64,000 bases of DNA. It comes from Semisulcospira habei (Eukaryota; Mollusca; Gastropoda; Semisulcospiridae). The stretch's first letter is position 1, and every line of letters starts with the position of its first letter. The DNA lies in assembly GCA_036245525.1 (NCBI GenBank), contig BTPG01000001.1, forward strand, positions 177,520,611 to 177,584,610, given 5' to 3'. Of this stretch, positions 38,269 to 46,420 are shown one piece after another. The notes beneath the pieces are model-generated. The model did not search any database and was not told the DNA's origin. It saw nothing but the letters and a program-made list of their open reading frames with translations. The translations under genes and the position numbers were made by a program.

Positions 38269-38709
38269 TTATTTTCTACCCCGGGGTTCATTTCTTCTAG
38301 CAATATAAAGACCCGTAAAATAAACAAATGTCATTCCCACTAAAACAAAGATTATCTCCCCGTTTCTTTGTTCTGTACTCGGTTGATAGTAGTCACTAAG
38401 TTTTGGTTTTGGGATAGACATGTCATTACCTGTGACTAAAAAATACTCACGGATTGCTTCGTCTGTATTTGAAAACGTATGCTGTGCGTGACCTTCAAGT
38501 CTGAGTTTTTCATTGATAAAATCAAGTTTTTCTATTCTTTGCTTCTCATAATCTTGTTGAGCTTGTGCCAGTTTTTCAGACGCCTCATTGTGACGTTTCA
38601 TTTCTTCTGCAGATTCTTCTCTACCTACTTTTGAAAAGAGATAATTTGAGCCGCTAAATGCCAGGGCGTTGACCATCGCGCCTCCAATTATTACTGCTAA
38701 AGTCGCCAT
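38269..38709 (-). CDS. Conserved 144-146-aa two-membrane-segment protein, copy C
   Basis: Start at 38,709 in AATAAAAATAATATGG context. N-terminal hydrophobic segment 'LAVIIGGAMVNALAFSGSNY', a central charged coiled-coil-like helix ('EEMKRHNEASEKLAQAQQDY'), and a C-terminal membrane segment 'EIIFVLVGMTFVYFTGLYIA'. Intact. Conserved in all four copies. Probably a virion membrane or accessory protein, by topology only. Confidence 0.78.
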   Translation of the reverse strand: MATLAVIIGGAMVNALAFSGSNYLFSKVGREESAEEMKRHNEASEKLAQAQQDYEKQRIEKLDFINEKLRLEGHAQHTFSNTDEAIREYFLVTGNDMSIPKPKLSDYYQPSTEQRNGEIIFVLVGMTFVYFTGLYIARRNEPRGRK

Positions 38710-38720
38710 ATTATTTTTAT

Positions 38721-38951
38721 TTACATAGATATATTTTCGGGAATAATTCCCTGCTTGACAAGAAAATCTTTTGTCGCAATCGATGCTGTAACAATCGTGA
38801 TTAATTTAGCACTGTCTTCCAGATCCAATCTGCTCAAGTCTACAGACCTCATTTTGAGTAGACTTTTTCCCAGCATAGAATAAGATACTGCTAGTCCACT
38901 TATTACGGCAGAATGATAAACAAGGTTCATTAAATTCTTTGAGTCGCTCAT
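38721..38951 (-). CDS. Conserved 76-aa small protein, copy C
   Basis: Start taken at 38,951 (MSDSKNLMNLVYHS); an upstream in-frame ATG at 38,963 is possible. Hydrophobic segment 'AVISGLAVSYSMLGKSLL', then 'LDLEDSAKLITIVTASIATK' and 'LVKQGIIPEN'. Intact. 11 bp separate it from the next gene. Confidence 0.75.
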   Translation of the reverse strand: MSDSKNLMNLVYHSAVISGLAVSYSMLGKSLLKMRSVDLSRLDLEDSAKLITIVTASIATKDFLVKQGIIPENISM

Positions 38952-38987
38952 TTTCTTAGGCAATAAAAATGTAAATAATATTTTTAT

Positions 38988-39464
38988 TTACTCCATATAA
39001 AATGGGTCAACGGCTTTGGATGTTACTGGCAATGTGGAGACTTCTGTTTTTGATGATGGAGTGTTTAATTTTTTGGTCACTGTACGAGTCTGTGGTTTGT
39101 ATTTTTTGTATAATTGATAACCTACGTAACCAAATCCGACAACAAATCCGGCAACTATATATTTTGTTGTTTGAGGTTCGGGGTCAGGGTCAGGGGTAGA
39201 CTGGGTTGTTTGTCTCTCACTTTGATGAGGGTGTGACGGTCCTGACGGTCCTGATGGTGCTGACGGTCCTGACGGTCCTGACGGTGGATCAGATACATGA
39301 GTCTTTTCTGTTTGTGCCTTAAGCTGTAATTTTTTTTGTCTGTTATATTCGGCTAATCTTTTTCCAGCCTCAACCCTGCCTGGACTTTTAGCCTTAGTCA
39401 CAGTTTGAACCTGCGTCAAGACCGGACTGGGGTTCGGTTGTGGAGTCGTCTGGGTTTCGTCCAT
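38988..39464 (-). CDS. Conserved 153-158-aa protein with collagen-like linker and C-terminal membrane segment, copy C
   Basis: Start at 39,464, inside the preceding 192-aa gene (overlap 71 bp). 'VEAGKRLAEYNRQKK' is at residues ~30-45; a G-P-S linker (GPSGPSAPSGPSGPS) is encoded by 9-bp repeats at 39,238-39,287; the hydrophobic stretch 'YIVAGFVVGFGYVGYQLYKK' follows; C terminus 'DPFYME'. Linker length differs in each copy. Confidence 0.76.
   Translation of the reverse strand: MDETQTTPQPNPSPVLTQVQTVTKAKSPGRVEAGKRLAEYNRQKKLQLKAQTEKTHVSDPPSGPSGPSAPSGPSGPSHPHQSERQTTQSTPDPDPEPQTTKYIVAGFVVGFGYVGYQLYKKYKPQTRTVTKKLNTPSSKTEVSTLPVTSKAVDPFYME
39238..39287. repeat. 9-bp coding minisatellite (CCTGACGGT)n
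   Basis: Five to six units encode Gly-Pro-Ser triplets on the minus strand in the 158-aa protein. D has a diverged, shorter version at about 56,590-56,640. Confidence 0.85.
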
Positions 39465-39921
39465 TTTCTTCTGCAGTAAAATTTAATTTTGAAAAATCAA
39501 TATGACTCCCGGTAACAAGTAAGGTTACCACAGGTGCAAGGTAATTTCCAAACTTGTAAAACATGATGCATGCTAATTTACCAATTGAACTTGAAACAAT
39601 AGGATTGCTTTCAAGGTCGTGTGATAGGCTGTCACTATCCACAGGTAGAAAGTGACTCACTGCTTTTGTGTATAGGCATACTAGAGATCGACTCAAATCA
39701 CGTGTCATTAGTGAAGCAATGTGGTTTTCATATTTCGCATGAAGTTTGATTAGTTCTTCAGCCGTGATGGATTCTATATTCTCTGTCATGTATTGTTTTC
39801 CGAGATAAGCCTTTGATTTGCCTGATACAACTACAGAAAGAAGGCGCTGTTTTTTCGAGTCTGAGTCTTTGTTTTCTACAGCATTGATATCATTTAGAAG
39901 AAGGAGTTCGTCTTGGTTCAT
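39394..39921 (-). CDS. Conserved 175-192-aa protein, copy C
   Basis: Start at 39,921 (MNQDELLLLND); an upstream ATG at 39,987 has no conservation. Conserved blocks are 'KQRLLSVVVSGKSKAYLGKQ', 'MTRDLSRSLVCLYTKAVSHF' and 'SSIGKLACIMFYKFGNYLAP', then a hydrophobic 'VVTLLVTGSHIDFSK'. Intact. It is the outermost right-arm gene. Confidence 0.78.
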   Translation of the reverse strand: MNQDELLLLNDINAVENKDSDSKKQRLLSVVVSGKSKAYLGKQYMTENIESITAEELIKLHAKYENHIASLMTRDLSRSLVCLYTKAVSHFLPVDSDSLSHDLESNPIVSSSIGKLACIMFYKFGNYLAPVVTLLVTGSHIDFSKLNFTAEENGRNPDDSTTEPQSGLDAGSNCD

Positions 39922-40329
39922 TTTATCATAATATAAAAAAATTAAAACAAAAATCAAAATTGCAGGCAACTTTAAAATTGTTATCAAGCAAAATAATGTT
40001 TTTCTAGGAAGTTACACTGAACAGTAATTTTATACGTTTACACCACTCAGCAATATTGTCAATAGTTTTTGAGTTTACACTGTGTTACCGCTTCTATGTG
40101 AGCTAAATGGATTTAGATTCAAACCACAGATACACTCACTCAGGGATAAAACACTATTTTCTGCTCATGGTCAATGTAATAAGGGACTTAATCACTGGAA
40201 GATACAACCACTATACAAAGTTGTCTCCCATAGACTATATATGACATACCCCAAGAAGGCCTTGGTGGACTTAAATGACATGAGTCACAGATTTGTGAGT
40301 GAGTGTGTTTGCAATGGAGCAAGTTCCTG

Positions 40330-40360
<31 letters not shown>

Positions 40361-40461
40361 TCATTGAGAATATTGTTCCTGTATGTGTGTAGCGAGGATA
40401 GTGATTTCAGGTATGTACATTTGTACAGTACACTTGTAGGCTTAGCTCAGTGACATGTCTC

Positions 40462-40465
<4 letters not shown>

Positions 40466-40545
<80 letters not shown>
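40466..40545. repeat. (GT)n microsatellite
   Basis: About 40 GT units. Confidence 0.97.
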
Positions 40546-40887
40546 AACTTGGATTATGCAGAGATTCAGAAATCTTTACAGTTGACTCAAACCCAATAAA
40601 AACAGTGGCTCTTGAGAATCTCGCCATGCTCATAAGAATCTGTGATCGAGTGGGCTACTGAAAATGTACAATAAAACATGTTTTTTAATGTTCTCATAGA
40701 AGGGATTCCTCTACTTGTTCAGTAAAGCAGAACGACTCATAGCGTCACTCAGCTATACAAAAGACACTGTAAACCCTAAATAACAGAACTGTGAGTTGAG
40801 CTGTGTATTGCTGTACACTGGTGTGTAGGTGTTTTTGTGTATACATGTTCTGTGTGTTTGTGTGTGTGTATGTGTATGTGCATGTGC

Positions 40888-40946
<59 letters not shown>
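40888..40946. repeat. (GT)n microsatellite
   Basis: About 29 GT units after an imperfect GT/GC tract. Confidence 0.95.
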
Positions 40947-40947
<1 letters not shown>

Positions 40948-42615
40948 TTAATAGTTATTATAACAACTAACTTTTAAGAAATTGCAGAGGTAACCTACAC
41001 GATGTAAGTAGCCAATTTTCCAGTTTTTCAGAAACATCCACAAATGCATGACTTGTTGACAAGACGGATGTATTAAGCTGACACCTCTCAGCTATAAGCG
41101 TGCTGCATTTGAAAAGATATGTCCCCCACCTGAAATTGAATAGGGCATTCAAGTGTGACATGTGGTGTGTGGCGTTAAGGGCAGAGATTTACTAGTGTTT
41201 GTCAGTTGTCATAAGCACAGACCTAAAACAGCAAGGGTAAAAGACGTACATTCACTGACTTTATGACAGACCTCTCTCTGTGTGAGGAGCTCATAGGGGA
41301 TTATGCGGGCGAGTGTTTTCCCATTCACTGTTCAAAACCAATTAGCATTTTGTGGGGGACATGATATCGATAATGAAAAATAAGACATACCTTGGCGTGT
41401 TTAGACATAACATGGTGTTTTTTCATGAATGCCATGTTAGTCTGATGAATATCGAACTGCTTGAAAAAGTTTTGAAATCTTTCTCTGAGCCTAAAGGCGA
41501 CATGTAAATTACCTTACAGGTTCAGTCATGACGTGAAAAATGTTTGCAGTTAAACCCTGTCAACTTACTCATAAAGAGATTTGATTGTACATTGCTTAGC
41601 GTCCCGACAGCAACAAGGCTTTCTCAGGACGTGCCTGCACTGCTTGTGAAAAAAAAATAAAATAAACAGAACATTGAATGTATGTCGCCAGCCAGTCAAA
41701 TACATTAAATAAACCTAACACATGGGGCCTAAATAAAGCTAAGACCATTTAGCAACACACATCCAATATCAAGAGCTACAGGCAGTGCAGACAGTAGGGA
41801 GAGTTTTAAAAAGGCAAATACAGGTGAATGGACAAAGGGTAGACAGAAACACATGCCCCAGAATAGAGAGAAAAACCCACCCTGTGGGGCTGACCAGGGT
41901 GACCCTGGGAACTAAAAAATACCTAACCCCACCCAAGTCCCCCAGGGCAGACCCGGGTGGGGGTTACTCATAAAGAGAGATAGTGAGTAAAATTATGTGG
42001 AAAGAGAGAGAGCTATTGTGTGTGCCGGGGTATTCACGTGTGTCTGTACATGTGTGTGTGTGTGAGTGTGTGCGTGTCTGTATGCATGTGTGTGTGTCTG
42101 TGTGTGTGTGTGTGTGTGTCAGTGTGTGTACGTGTGTGTGTGTGTGTGTGTACACCAGGTTTAAGACTAGTCAAGGCTGGCACAACTGTTTATAATAGAA
42201 CGGTGCCTGACCTTGTACTGTGTGTAAACATATTCAGAGTATACATAAGACGGCAGTCACCTTTTCAGAAATTGTACTTGCAGTAAAATAATATTAAACA
42301 GAACCCGCCAGTCTACTCGCTACGAGAGAGCTAACAAAAAAAGTTGACTAATACTTTTAAACGCGGGGGAAAGCCTGGAGTCCGAGGTTCTTAAGGATCT
42401 GACCTGTGTCCACTTATAAAAATCTAGGCTCGTGAGAATCTTAGACTATATAAAACCCCATATACTCGGTACAAGGCAACCAGATACTGGAGGTTTTACC
42501 GTCTACAGTCGATTTTAACTTCCTGGTTCAGTGTGTACCGTAGCCATGAATGCAGAGCTGTAATGGTAAAATTCATAAACATGGCCATGGTCGCGATTTT
42601 TTAAATTAACAGTGT

Positions 42616-42855
42616 ATGAGTAGGTGTTCACAGAGACAATAGTTATAGAGATAGATACTAAGAGATTTAAAAGATAATTAGTTCAATAAGGCCGCATCGG
42701 TCATGGTCGTCACTTTTTTAAAATCAAAGGGTTGATTCAGAAATAACAGGGGTGTAATGAGGGTCAAAAATTTTAATATTAAAAATGCCGTAATTTAATG
42801 ACCGATGCGTCATTATTGAATTCATTGTCTTTTAAATCTCTTAGTATCTATCTCT
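42616..42855 (-). repeat. Right terminal inverted repeat of Polinton C, palindromic
   Basis: Reverse complement aligns with 22,908-23,145. Internal hairpin: inner arm 42,647-42,704 pairs with outer arm 42,798-42,855. The outer stem reads AGAGATAGATACTAAGAG in both arms, different from the left TIR (AGAGAGAGACAATAGGAG) but self-complementary. Confidence 0.93.
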
Positions 42856-42861
42856 CACCGA
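42856..42861. repeat. 6-bp target-site duplication of Polinton C (right)
   Basis: CACCGA, identical to 22,902-22,907. The PLE reading frame continues directly after it. Confidence 0.92.
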
Positions 42862-43448
42862 TCATTTACATGCCAGTCATCGGATATTGTCTATGTCATC
42901 TCATGTTCATATTGCCCAAAGATGTTGTATGTGGGGGAGACATACCGTACACTCCCTGAACGCTGCGAGAAGCATGTTCGTTCGATCCGCCTCGGATACA
43001 ACAACCAGGTTGGACGTCATTTCAACGAACCTCATAGCCTCACACATTTCAGCATACGCATCCTTTGGCAAAATACATCCCACTTCATCCGCCGCAAAAT
43101 GACAGAATCCTTTTTCGCGGGCAGGCTTGGCACTTACCATCCGCGCAGCTTGAACATTCGCCCCTAGGGATGTATGCTCGGCCTGATGGAATATTGTCTA
43201 TGTCATCTCATGTTCTCACTGCCCAAACTTGTATGTGGGGGAGACGCTGCGAGGAGCATTTTCGTTCGATCCGCCTCGGCAAAATACATCCTACTTCATC
43301 CGCCGCAAAATGACAGAATCCTTTTTTGCGGACAGGCTTGGCACTTGCCATCCGCGCGGCTTGAACATTCGCCCCTAGGGATGTAGGCTCGGCTTGATGG
43401 GTAGTTGGTGCCAGACTTGACCTCACTGTTGATACTAGATGCTACCGT
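42862..43448 (+). mobile_element. PLE GIY-YIG endonuclease region between Polintons C and D
   Basis: The PLE frame resumes at 42,862 and runs to a stop at 43,167. It encodes the GIY-YIG-type start 'SDIVYVISCSYC..MLYVGET', then 'ERCEKHVRSIRLGYNNQVG' and 'HSLTHFSIRILWQNTSHF'. From about 43,187 the same region is repeated in tandem with an internal deletion of ~95 bp, followed by the start of the 3' UTR (GATACTAGATGCTACCGT), which is cut at 43,448 by Polinton D. Confidence 0.88.
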
Positions 43449-43454
43449 TGAGAG
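43449..43454. repeat. 6-bp target-site duplication of Polinton D (left)
   Basis: TGAGAG, repeated at 57,470-57,475. The site is at the edge of a GA-rich tract, so the exact register has some freedom. Confidence 0.75.
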
Positions 43455-43690
43455 AGAGAAAGATAATAGGAGACCCGTAAGACAATGAATTCAATAGAGC
43501 CGCATCAGTCATTAATTTACGCCATTTTTAATATCAAAATTTTGACCCCAATTTTACCCCCGTTAATTCTGAATCAACCCTTTGATTTTTAAAAAGTGAT
43601 GAGTATGACTGATGCGGCCTTATTGATCTGATTATCTTACGGGTCTCCTATTATCTTTCTCTATAACTATTGTCTCTGACAACACCTAAT
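43455..43690 (+). repeat. Left terminal palindrome of Polinton D
   Basis: Aligns with the left TIR of C. Hairpin arms 43,455-43,512 and 43,605-43,662 have an identical outer stem, including GGAGACCCGTAAGA where C has GGAGATTTAAAAGA; the change is present in both arms. Confidence 0.92.
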
Positions 43691-43807
43691 AATGAACCTG
43701 ATCAAGTAATGCCAAGTGAAACTTAATACTTATTAACAAGTTGCAACTAACTTTTAGGAACCTGCAGAGGTAACCTTTAAGTGTGTTGTCATAAGAACTT
43801 ATTAATT

Positions 43808-43880
43808 ACTTACCCTAAGTTCTTACAAGTACTTACCCTAAGTTCTTACAAGTACTTACCCCAAGTTCTTACAACAACTT
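43808..43880. repeat. Subterminal iterons, left end of D
   Basis: TACCCTAAGTTCTTACAAG is repeated at 43,811, 43,834 and (as TACCCCAAG...) 43,857, a period of 23 bp. It is preceded by the inverse motif ATAAGAACTTATTAA at 43,790. Confidence 0.8.
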
Positions 43881-43948
43881 GACTCAAGTCCCAAGACACT
43901 GAGACAGTTTTATCAAGATACAAGGACAATAAAAAAAACTTTTTTTTC

Positions 43949-44757
43949 TCAGTAGTACTCTGGAGGTGGTGCAGATGGGACTAAATAATCAGGCACAAGT
44001 GGTGTAAATGACGTGTCATCTCTCTGCGAAGCATATGACAAAAATATTGATTGATTACCAAATCTGATTTTTATTTGTTTAAAAGATTGTGTAGTTTTTC
44101 TGTGGTTTCCTGTACCCCTATCCTTTTTCCCTCTGCTAAAAAACTGGCCTTCAGTTCTTCAACATTGACGGGAGATTGACTACGCATTTTATTCTGTATT
44201 TCAGATTTCTGTTTCTTGTAGTTATTCAAATCATCTAGGACGCGCTTAAATTCTTCATCATCAATAAAATTATCATTCAATGCCTTACTGATAATAAGTT
44301 TCATACTGCTCAGCTTTGCACCAGCAAGCGTACTCAATGCTTCATGTTTCTGTAATTTCGTGTGAAACCTCTTGTTCAAGGCTTCCAAACCAAAGCAAGC
44401 CAGGCATGTAGCAACGCTAACACCCTCAACTGCTATTCCAGCCAAACTCCCAATTCCTGTGGCGAACAGAACAATACCCCCTACAGAACATGAAGCTGAA
44501 ACTGCACCAATAGCCATAGAAGTGTTTTGAACAGAATTAAAAACGGTCTTATACCGTCTTTTGCACCGTGAGTACTTAGCCTCTTCACTTTCCAAATATT
44601 TCAAAGCTTCTGTAATATTATTTAATCTGAATGCGTCTGCCTGTAATGTTTTATCTGATGCAATTGGCATATGTGGATCAGGCGCAAGCGTTGTTTTAGT
44701 CATCACATTTGTTTCAGTCGGATCAAGCGTTGGTAGTTGCGGATAGAAGTTTACCAT
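43949..44757 (-). pseudogene. Membrane protein with C-terminal PPxY, copy D (frameshifted tail)
   Basis: Start at 44,757 (MVNFYPQLP). Intact to a stop at 44,071: N-terminal helix with 'SRCKRRYKTVFNSVQ', two hydrophobic segments ('MAIGAVSASCSVGGIVLFATG', 'SLAGIAVEGVSVATCLACFG' region), then 'FHTKLQKHEALSTLAGAKLS' and 'NDNFIDDEEF' helices. Relative to copy C there is a 1-base shift near 44,140. The DNA encoding the PPxY tail persists to 43,949 in another frame. Homologous genes are known, uncharacterised, in other invertebrate Polinton-type elements. Confidence 0.8.
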
Positions 44758-44786
44758 TTTTTTTATTGACAAATATTTTTTTTTAT

Positions 44787-45665
44787 TTAATCAGCAATTA
44801 CATTTTGCAACTCTTCAAAAGTATACAATTTGCTGGCATAATAAAATGCAACAAGATCAATGTGTTCAAGGTTTATGTAAGTTAGACGAACAAAAGTTGT
44901 TTTGTCAACCACCACCTTGACAGCGGGAATACTGCTTGAAACATTAATAACATCATTATTTTGTGTAATGGCAATAAAGACCTTTGTTGATTCTGTTACT
45001 GTTTCATTCCATGTAAGTTTAATTCCTTGTGCTATATTTGCCTCTTTTACAGAAGCAACAGATTTCATGATAATTTCAAATACTATTGTCACTTCTCTAG
45101 CCACGACTAAGCTTGCTGGCATAAACACAACAGAAGTATCTGATCTACCCTTTCTAGTTGTAAGAAGATACCGCCGTCTCTCATAATTTTCAACTTTCAG
45201 TTTTTCTCTGCTATTGTTGTCTGGGGCAAAACTTGGAACAAGGCTTACAATAAGCGGCCCAGAATTAACAACCTTCCTAAACACTAAGGCACCTTCGTCA
45301 TCAGTGTATACATAAGGACTAATAAATTCCAACTTTATGTCCCAGTGAATTGTGGGTGGTGGTGCCGGTACAGGTGAAACCACCCACTTACTATCTACAT
45401 GTATTAAGTTGTAGGGCACATTATTTACAGGTGGAGTAGGTACAGTAACATCACGCAGCTGACCAAGTTTAGGAATCTGTTTTTCACCGTCTTTCATGTC
45501 GACAATTACTTTCCTCTTGTACATGCCATTTGAATCAAGTTCAAAACCATATATTTCTCCAACATCCCCTTCCTTCTCAAAATCCTGTACGTCTGCCAAA
45601 TCTTTCAATTCTGTTACTGGACATGCAACTGGTATGATTCTAGGCTTTGGACCAAGACCACTCAT
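44787..45665 (-). CDS. Beta-rich structural-type protein (292 aa), copy D
   Basis: Start at 45,665 (MSGLGPKPRIIP) preceded by TATAAAA; 45,677 is an alternative. Intact. No recognised domain. The central part reads 'IKLEFISPYVYTDDEGALVF' and 'RRRYLLTTRKGRSDTSVVF', and the C terminus 'YINLEHIDLVAFYYASKLYT'. It is conserved with C at most positions, with mostly conservative changes, which suggests it was under protein-level selection. It lies 20 bp from the minor capsid candidate. Virion role inferred from location only. Confidence 0.78.
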   Translation of the reverse strand: MSGLGPKPRIIPVACPVTELKDLADVQDFEKEGDVGEIYGFELDSNGMYKRKVIVDMKDGEKQIPKLGQLRDVTVPTPPVNNVPYNLIHVDSKWVVSPVPAPPPTIHWDIKLEFISPYVYTDDEGALVFRKVVNSGPLIVSLVPSFAPDNNSREKLKVENYERRRYLLTTRKGRSDTSVVFMPASLVVAREVTIVFEIIMKSVASVKEANIAQGIKLTWNETVTESTKVFIAITQNNDVINVSSSIPAVKVVVDKTTFVRLTYINLEHIDLVAFYYASKLYTFEELQNVIAD

Positions 45666-45685
45666 TTTTATAAACAAAAATAAAA

Positions 45686-46396
45686 TTATTTAATTTCCAA
45701 CACAACACTAAAATCATGCATAACAACTGGTTTGTCATCCTGATTAGTTACAGATATACTCAGTGACTCAAAGAAACTAGAACCTAATTTCTTAAACTGC
45801 AAATTAGGAAATCTAACAACTACACTTTCACAATACGGAGCAGTTCCAGTAGGTAAGCATCTCAACAAAGTTGAAGGCTTTCCATTGTGAACATTCTCAG
45901 ATGTGTTTAGTTCTTTCAAATAAACATTTAGCACTCTGTGTACTGACAAATTGACAGGACGTTTTCCAGTTATTTTAATTTTTTTTGTCTTCATTGTTAT
46001 AATACCAAACATAGCTTCATCTAAATCATCTGATCTATACCAATCTTCGTCAATATAAAATCCAAGTAAATATGCAAATCTATCTGAGATCTTTAGCCAA
46101 TCTTGTGTCGGAGATTCTAATGTAACAAGTAGGTTAGCTGGATTTAAAGTTGCTTTAATTTTAAAATTACTTTGAAACCATTCAGCTATAGTACAAAAGT
46201 CATAATACCCAGGCGGTAAAGCTTCCGTCTTACCACCAAAAATTACTTTATTATATATATCATCTTCTACATTAAACAATTTTACTGTGTAGAACATTTC
46301 ATGGATAGCTACAGCCTTGCTACCATCACGATTATCAATCCCATTAGTTAACCACACTGGTTTGCTTGTGTCAAGATTTGTTAAGGTAATAAACAT
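45686..46396 (-). CDS. Candidate minor capsid (penton-type) protein, copy D, 236 aa
   Basis: Start at 46,396 in AATAAAAATG context. Intact. Features: N-terminal 'AIHEMFYTVKLFNV', then 'LPPGYYDFCTIAEWF' at residues ~60-75, 'ISDRFAYLLGF', 'LLRCLPTGTAPYCESVVVRF' and a C-terminal strand set 'SVTNQDDKPVVMHDFSVVLE'. The order PPGYY segment, 'LLR.VP' segment, 'D..G.P..' C-terminal strands recalls a beta-rich structural protein conserved in invertebrate Polinton-type elements. Homology is from memory of the family pattern; the penton assignment is inference. Confidence 0.7.
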   Translation of the reverse strand: MFITLTNLDTSKPVWLTNGIDNRDGSKAVAIHEMFYTVKLFNVEDDIYNKVIFGGKTEALPPGYYDFCTIAEWFQSNFKIKATLNPANLLVTLESPTQDWLKISDRFAYLLGFYIDEDWYRSDDLDEAMFGIITMKTKKIKITGKRPVNLSVHRVLNVYLKELNTSENVHNGKPSTLLRCLPTGTAPYCESVVVRFPNLQFKKLGSSFFESLSISVTNQDDKPVVMHDFSVVLEIK

Positions 46397-46420
46397 TTTT
46401 ATTATCTCATATAAAAAAGG
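46397..46420. promoter_or_regulatory. Compact divergent promoter region, copy D
   Basis: 24 bp between two divergent start codons, holding TTATTATCTCATATAAAAAA. CATATAAAA faces the plus gene and AATAAAAATG faces the minus gene. A full RNA polymerase II promoter for both genes must therefore lie inside one or both coding regions, or transcription is driven by a different mechanism. Confidence 0.6.

Larger units (their letters stand above)
35963..38290 (-). pseudogene. DDE (rve) integrase, copy C, split by a Rex1-like LINE
   Basis: Minus strand. The N-terminal part lies at about 38,290-38,066, then a LINE (36,706-38,065) interrupts, and the catalytic part 36,705-35,963 follows. The latter has 'MDLLFLPHDTIRKKQYKYAL', 'VQVDDRSEF' (second Asp region), the Glu block 'HRSQAIVENFNKQLSERLF' and the C-terminal domain to '...FVREELQIIPPDTVTHF'. 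It is convergent with the polymerase, with tails overlapping. Confidence 0.92.
39990..42615. other. Non-coding right segment of Polinton C, unlike the other copies
   Basis: 2.6 kb between the last gene and the right TIR with no recognisable gene. It contains (TA)n at 40,338-40,364, (GT)n at 40,466-40,545 and 40,888-40,946, a CA/GT-rich tract near 42,050-42,150, and a ~34-bp segment at 40,961-40,995 that matches the left subterminal DNA of C and D. The right ends of A, B and D are under 0.4 kb and unrelated to this DNA. Confidence 0.7.
22908..42855 (+). mobile_element. Polinton/Maverick-like element, copy C (19,948 bp, full length with insertions)
   Basis: Starts AGAGAGAGAC and ends TATCTATCTCT. 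It is flanked by CACCGA duplications and has ~240-bp terminal inverted repeats. Removing it together with one CACCGA leaves an uninterrupted PLE reading frame (codon phase 22,905 to 42,862), which independently confirms both boundaries. It has the full gene set in the D order but is disrupted by two 374-unit retroposon insertions, a Rex1-like LINE, a nonsense codon in the polymerase, a nonsense codon in the 416-aa gene and several frameshifts. Confidence 0.95.

Noticed and set aside
40082..40330. 82-codon frame in the right segment of C as a cargo gene
   Set aside because: No similarity or context support, and absent from the other copies.
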